Shown here: piece by piece, positions 62,301 to 64,000 of the stretch
Numbering within the stretch: the first letter of the stretch is position 1
How the letters are laid out: each line of letters begins with the position of its first letter
Assembly: GCF_020921035.1 (NCBI RefSeq)
Contig: NC_063155.1
Location: 8,045,001 to 8,109,000, forward strand
Direction: 5' to 3'
Origin: Rhodamnia argentea
Lineage: Eukaryota; Streptophyta; Magnoliopsida; Myrtales; Myrtaceae
DNA length: 64,000 bases
Notes under the pieces: model-generated
What the model saw: only the letters and a program-made list of their open reading frames with translations
The model's database searches: none
What the model was told of the DNA's origin: nothing
Made by a program: the position numbers and the translations under genes

Positions 62301-63014
62301 CAAAACAACCAAGACAAGTCCATAAGCATGACCCAAAAAGCAAACAAAACATGCTCCTCACAACACATTCCATGTCTAGGAAAAGACTTGAGCATAAACC
62401 ACCGAATTCTTAAACGCGTACCTTCATATCACCAGCTCTTCTTCCAAACTTTTTAGTCAACAACGCTAAAGAATCAATTGTCCCCTTTGGCTCCGGCGCT
62501 GGCCTACCAATCTCGGCGAACGCCTCCCTAATTCGAGCACAATCGAACTTCAATATGTTGTGCCCCGCCCATATCCTTCCTATCAACACAAAACCCCCCC
62601 AGCACAACGTCAGAAAAAAAACCCAGAACGGGACCAAGCCCAAACCACAACACAACATCTCCAACACCCCCCGCATTTCCATCATCACGCACAACGGCGA
62701 CAGGAAAAACAAAGAAGCTCGCGCTCACCGTGGAGGATGTCGTAGACCTTGTCCGCGATCTCCGCGAAGGTGGGGGCGGAAAGGACGGCGTCGTGGGAGA
62801 TGCCGTTGCAGCGGACGGAGAGCGACGAGATGAGGGAGAGATCGGAGGGCTGGACAAGGGTGGAGTAGTTGTCGAGCTCCACCAGCTTCCTCGGGCACAC
62901 CAGGATGGACCCGAACTCGAGGATCGCGAACCGCTGCCCGGACCGGGTCGGCACGGTGGTCTCCACGTCGAAGAACGCGATCTCCGATCGGGCGTCGTCG
63001 GCGGTCGGACTCAT
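59302..63014 (-). CDS. NEN2: NEN-type DEDDh exonuclease domain protein (NEN1/NEN2)
   Basis: Plant exonuclease-domain protein; the Arabidopsis NEN proteins act downstream of NAC45/86 in enucleation of sieve elements. Six exons in transcript order: 63014-62729, 62579-62422, 61917-61871, 61782-61719, 60925-60186, 59533-59302. Junctions keep frame and give 508 residues. The start is Met63014 (MSPTADDARSEIAFFDVETT) rather than the in-frame Met ten codons upstream, because family members begin close to the exonuclease motif. DEDDh motifs: FFDVETT (Asp16, Glu18), AGHNILKFD, and His163-x4-Asp168 in QTHRSLDD. A variable Ser-rich linker follows ESSLPDIF, then a conserved C-terminal domain with SIPSICAYFIPFYRGSQ, LRVRFGVNDKYHNHAGLPKF and GTLVDACFSLDHYDYQQNAGIRL. 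The intron between exons 4 and 5 holds a 96 bp in-frame candidate cassette (61100-61005). Confidence 0.9.
59646..60060. repeat. probable dispersed-repeat fragment in the last NEN intron
   Basis: Rich in gaaccgg, ccggttc and ggaaccagg words (for example near 59718, 59875 and 59895), like stretches at 6.0-6.1, 6.9 and 49.2-49.6 kb. No ends or target duplication were identified. Confidence 0.35.
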
Positions 63015-64000
63015 CGATCCAAAGCTCCGATCTGAATCGTACACAGAGAGAGAAAAATGGAGGGTTTTAGAGTGGTTCTTGCAAAGGTTTATCGTTCTGA
63101 GGTTAGAGACTGACGAAGGAAGGAAGCGCGCATTCGTTGGGTACTTATGGAGGGAAGGAGGGCTGGGATCGCGTGCGGGTGAGGAGTACGGGGTTGCTTC
63201 GGGGATTGGTTGTGCGCGGTGTTACCGTTTACCGGTGGGACACGCCTCCCCGTTGGGGGTTTATCCTCTCGGGAGTGCCTTGCGCGACCGGGCAGATCGT
63301 TTCGACGTCCAGGATTCGACGGTACCCCGCTGAGCACCGTTCAGATCGGACGCAGAGAATCGGATCCCCCTCGAACGGGGGGATGTTCGTTTGACCAAGG
63401 GGGAGCTTTGACCGTGTAGTTTCCGTTTGGGCCGATGTGGGGGTAACAAATGACTTATGTCGTACATTTTCACCTTTCCCCCAACAGTGCAGTAACGTGA
63501 CGAAATGTTTTGGGAACCTTGTTGGCATATGCCCGTTGGTCGATTAAGAGAGTAGTTTATCATCATTTTCCATTTGATGTCCGTTGTAATCACGATCTGA
63601 CCCGTTAAACACCACAATTAAGAGGAAATCGAGATAATTGAACTGGAATAATATTGTGTGCCCACCAGAAAGAAAAAGTTTTCATCGTTGGCCAGAATTT
63701 CCGATACTGTACCGGCACGACAAAAGCAACCTCGTTCCGCGATAAGAAAAAAATATGGGGAGTTAGACGTCATGATGGACATATTTTGATTAGAAAAATG
63801 ACCCAATTGATTCACGAACTTTTAATTTATTTAATATAATCTCTAAATTTTGATCTAACATCATTCAAAGTAATTTATGAACTTTTAAATATTTTTATAT
63901 AATTTAAGAATTACATTAATATTAAATTCACTAATGCAAGTATCACGTTGAATAAATTAAATATCTAGAATCACGTAACACGTGATACCAAAGTTCAGCA
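63015..64000. other. NEN promoter side and repeat-like AT DNA
   Basis: 63015-63400 is CpG-rich and probably the NEN leader and core promoter. The short overlapping frames there are composition artefacts. 63800-64000 is AT-rich with words such as ttatgaacttttaa, ctctaaattttgatctaac and atttaagaattac that also occur at 37690-37870 and 38400-38640, so it is likely a fragment of the same dispersed repeat, cut by the window end. Confidence 0.4.

Noticed and set aside
62869-63617. Several long overlapping frames around the NEN start and leader
   Set aside because: CpG-rich DNA produces long frames on all strands. Only the minus-strand exon beginning at 63014 has a known domain.

Overview
The window is nuclear DNA of a flowering plant, almost certainly a eudicot. 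Genes carry many GT-AG introns, intergenic DNA is AT-rich and full of short non-autonomous DNA transposons, and every recognisable protein is a plant family (type II formin, SnRK1 kinase, CrRLK1L receptor kinase, GT34 xylosyltransferase, PPR, VTI1 SNARE, TOC1, NEN exonuclease). The element types (Mutator-type MITEs with a GC-rich core, inverted-repeat elements built of ~62 bp sub-repeats) resemble those I associate with Myrtaceae such as Eucalyptus. That placement is inference.

Layout. 0-4 kb: C-terminal exons of a type II formin (+). 4.2-5.3 kb: intronless polytopic membrane protein (-). 5.3-11.5 kb: gene-poor, with one intact MULE-type MITE that has an 11 bp target duplication. 11.5-16.7 kb: complete ten-exon SnRK1 alpha kinase (+), followed by a hairpin. 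17.6-20.1 kb: intronless ERULUS-like CrRLK1L receptor kinase (-). 21.0-21.5 kb: dense GGCCCA/TGGGCC cluster. 22.1-33.4 kb: complete 18-exon TPR-RING-LON protein (-). 33.9-43.9 kb: long intergenic stretch with a decayed collinear duplication, one copy of which holds extra blocks. 43.9-45.3 kb: xyloglucan xylosyltransferase, XXT5 type (-). 47.1-48.5 kb: mitochondrial-type PPR (-). 50.3-52.0 kb: VTI1 Qb-SNARE (+). 52.9-57.1 kb: clock gene TOC1/PRR1 (-). 59.3-63.0 kb: NEN-type DEDDh exonuclease (-).

The genes do not form a pathway. They serve wall and tip growth (formin, ERULUS-like RLK, XXT), energy signalling (SnRK1), the clock (TOC1), vacuolar trafficking (VTI1), organelle RNA (PPR), protein turnover (RING-LON) and phloem enucleation (NEN). 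As I recall Arabidopsis locus numbers, the gene set looks like an unfractionated ancestral block now split among At5g613xx, At5g394xx-395xx, At5g077xx and At1g186xx.

The most unusual signal is a set of very short insertions, a poly(A) run preceded in most cases by a GACC(C)-like head, each flanked by an 11-15 bp target-site duplication. They look like minimal products of target-primed reverse transcription. Exon coordinates were assigned by hand from splice signals, reading frame and family knowledge; no alignment or search was run.
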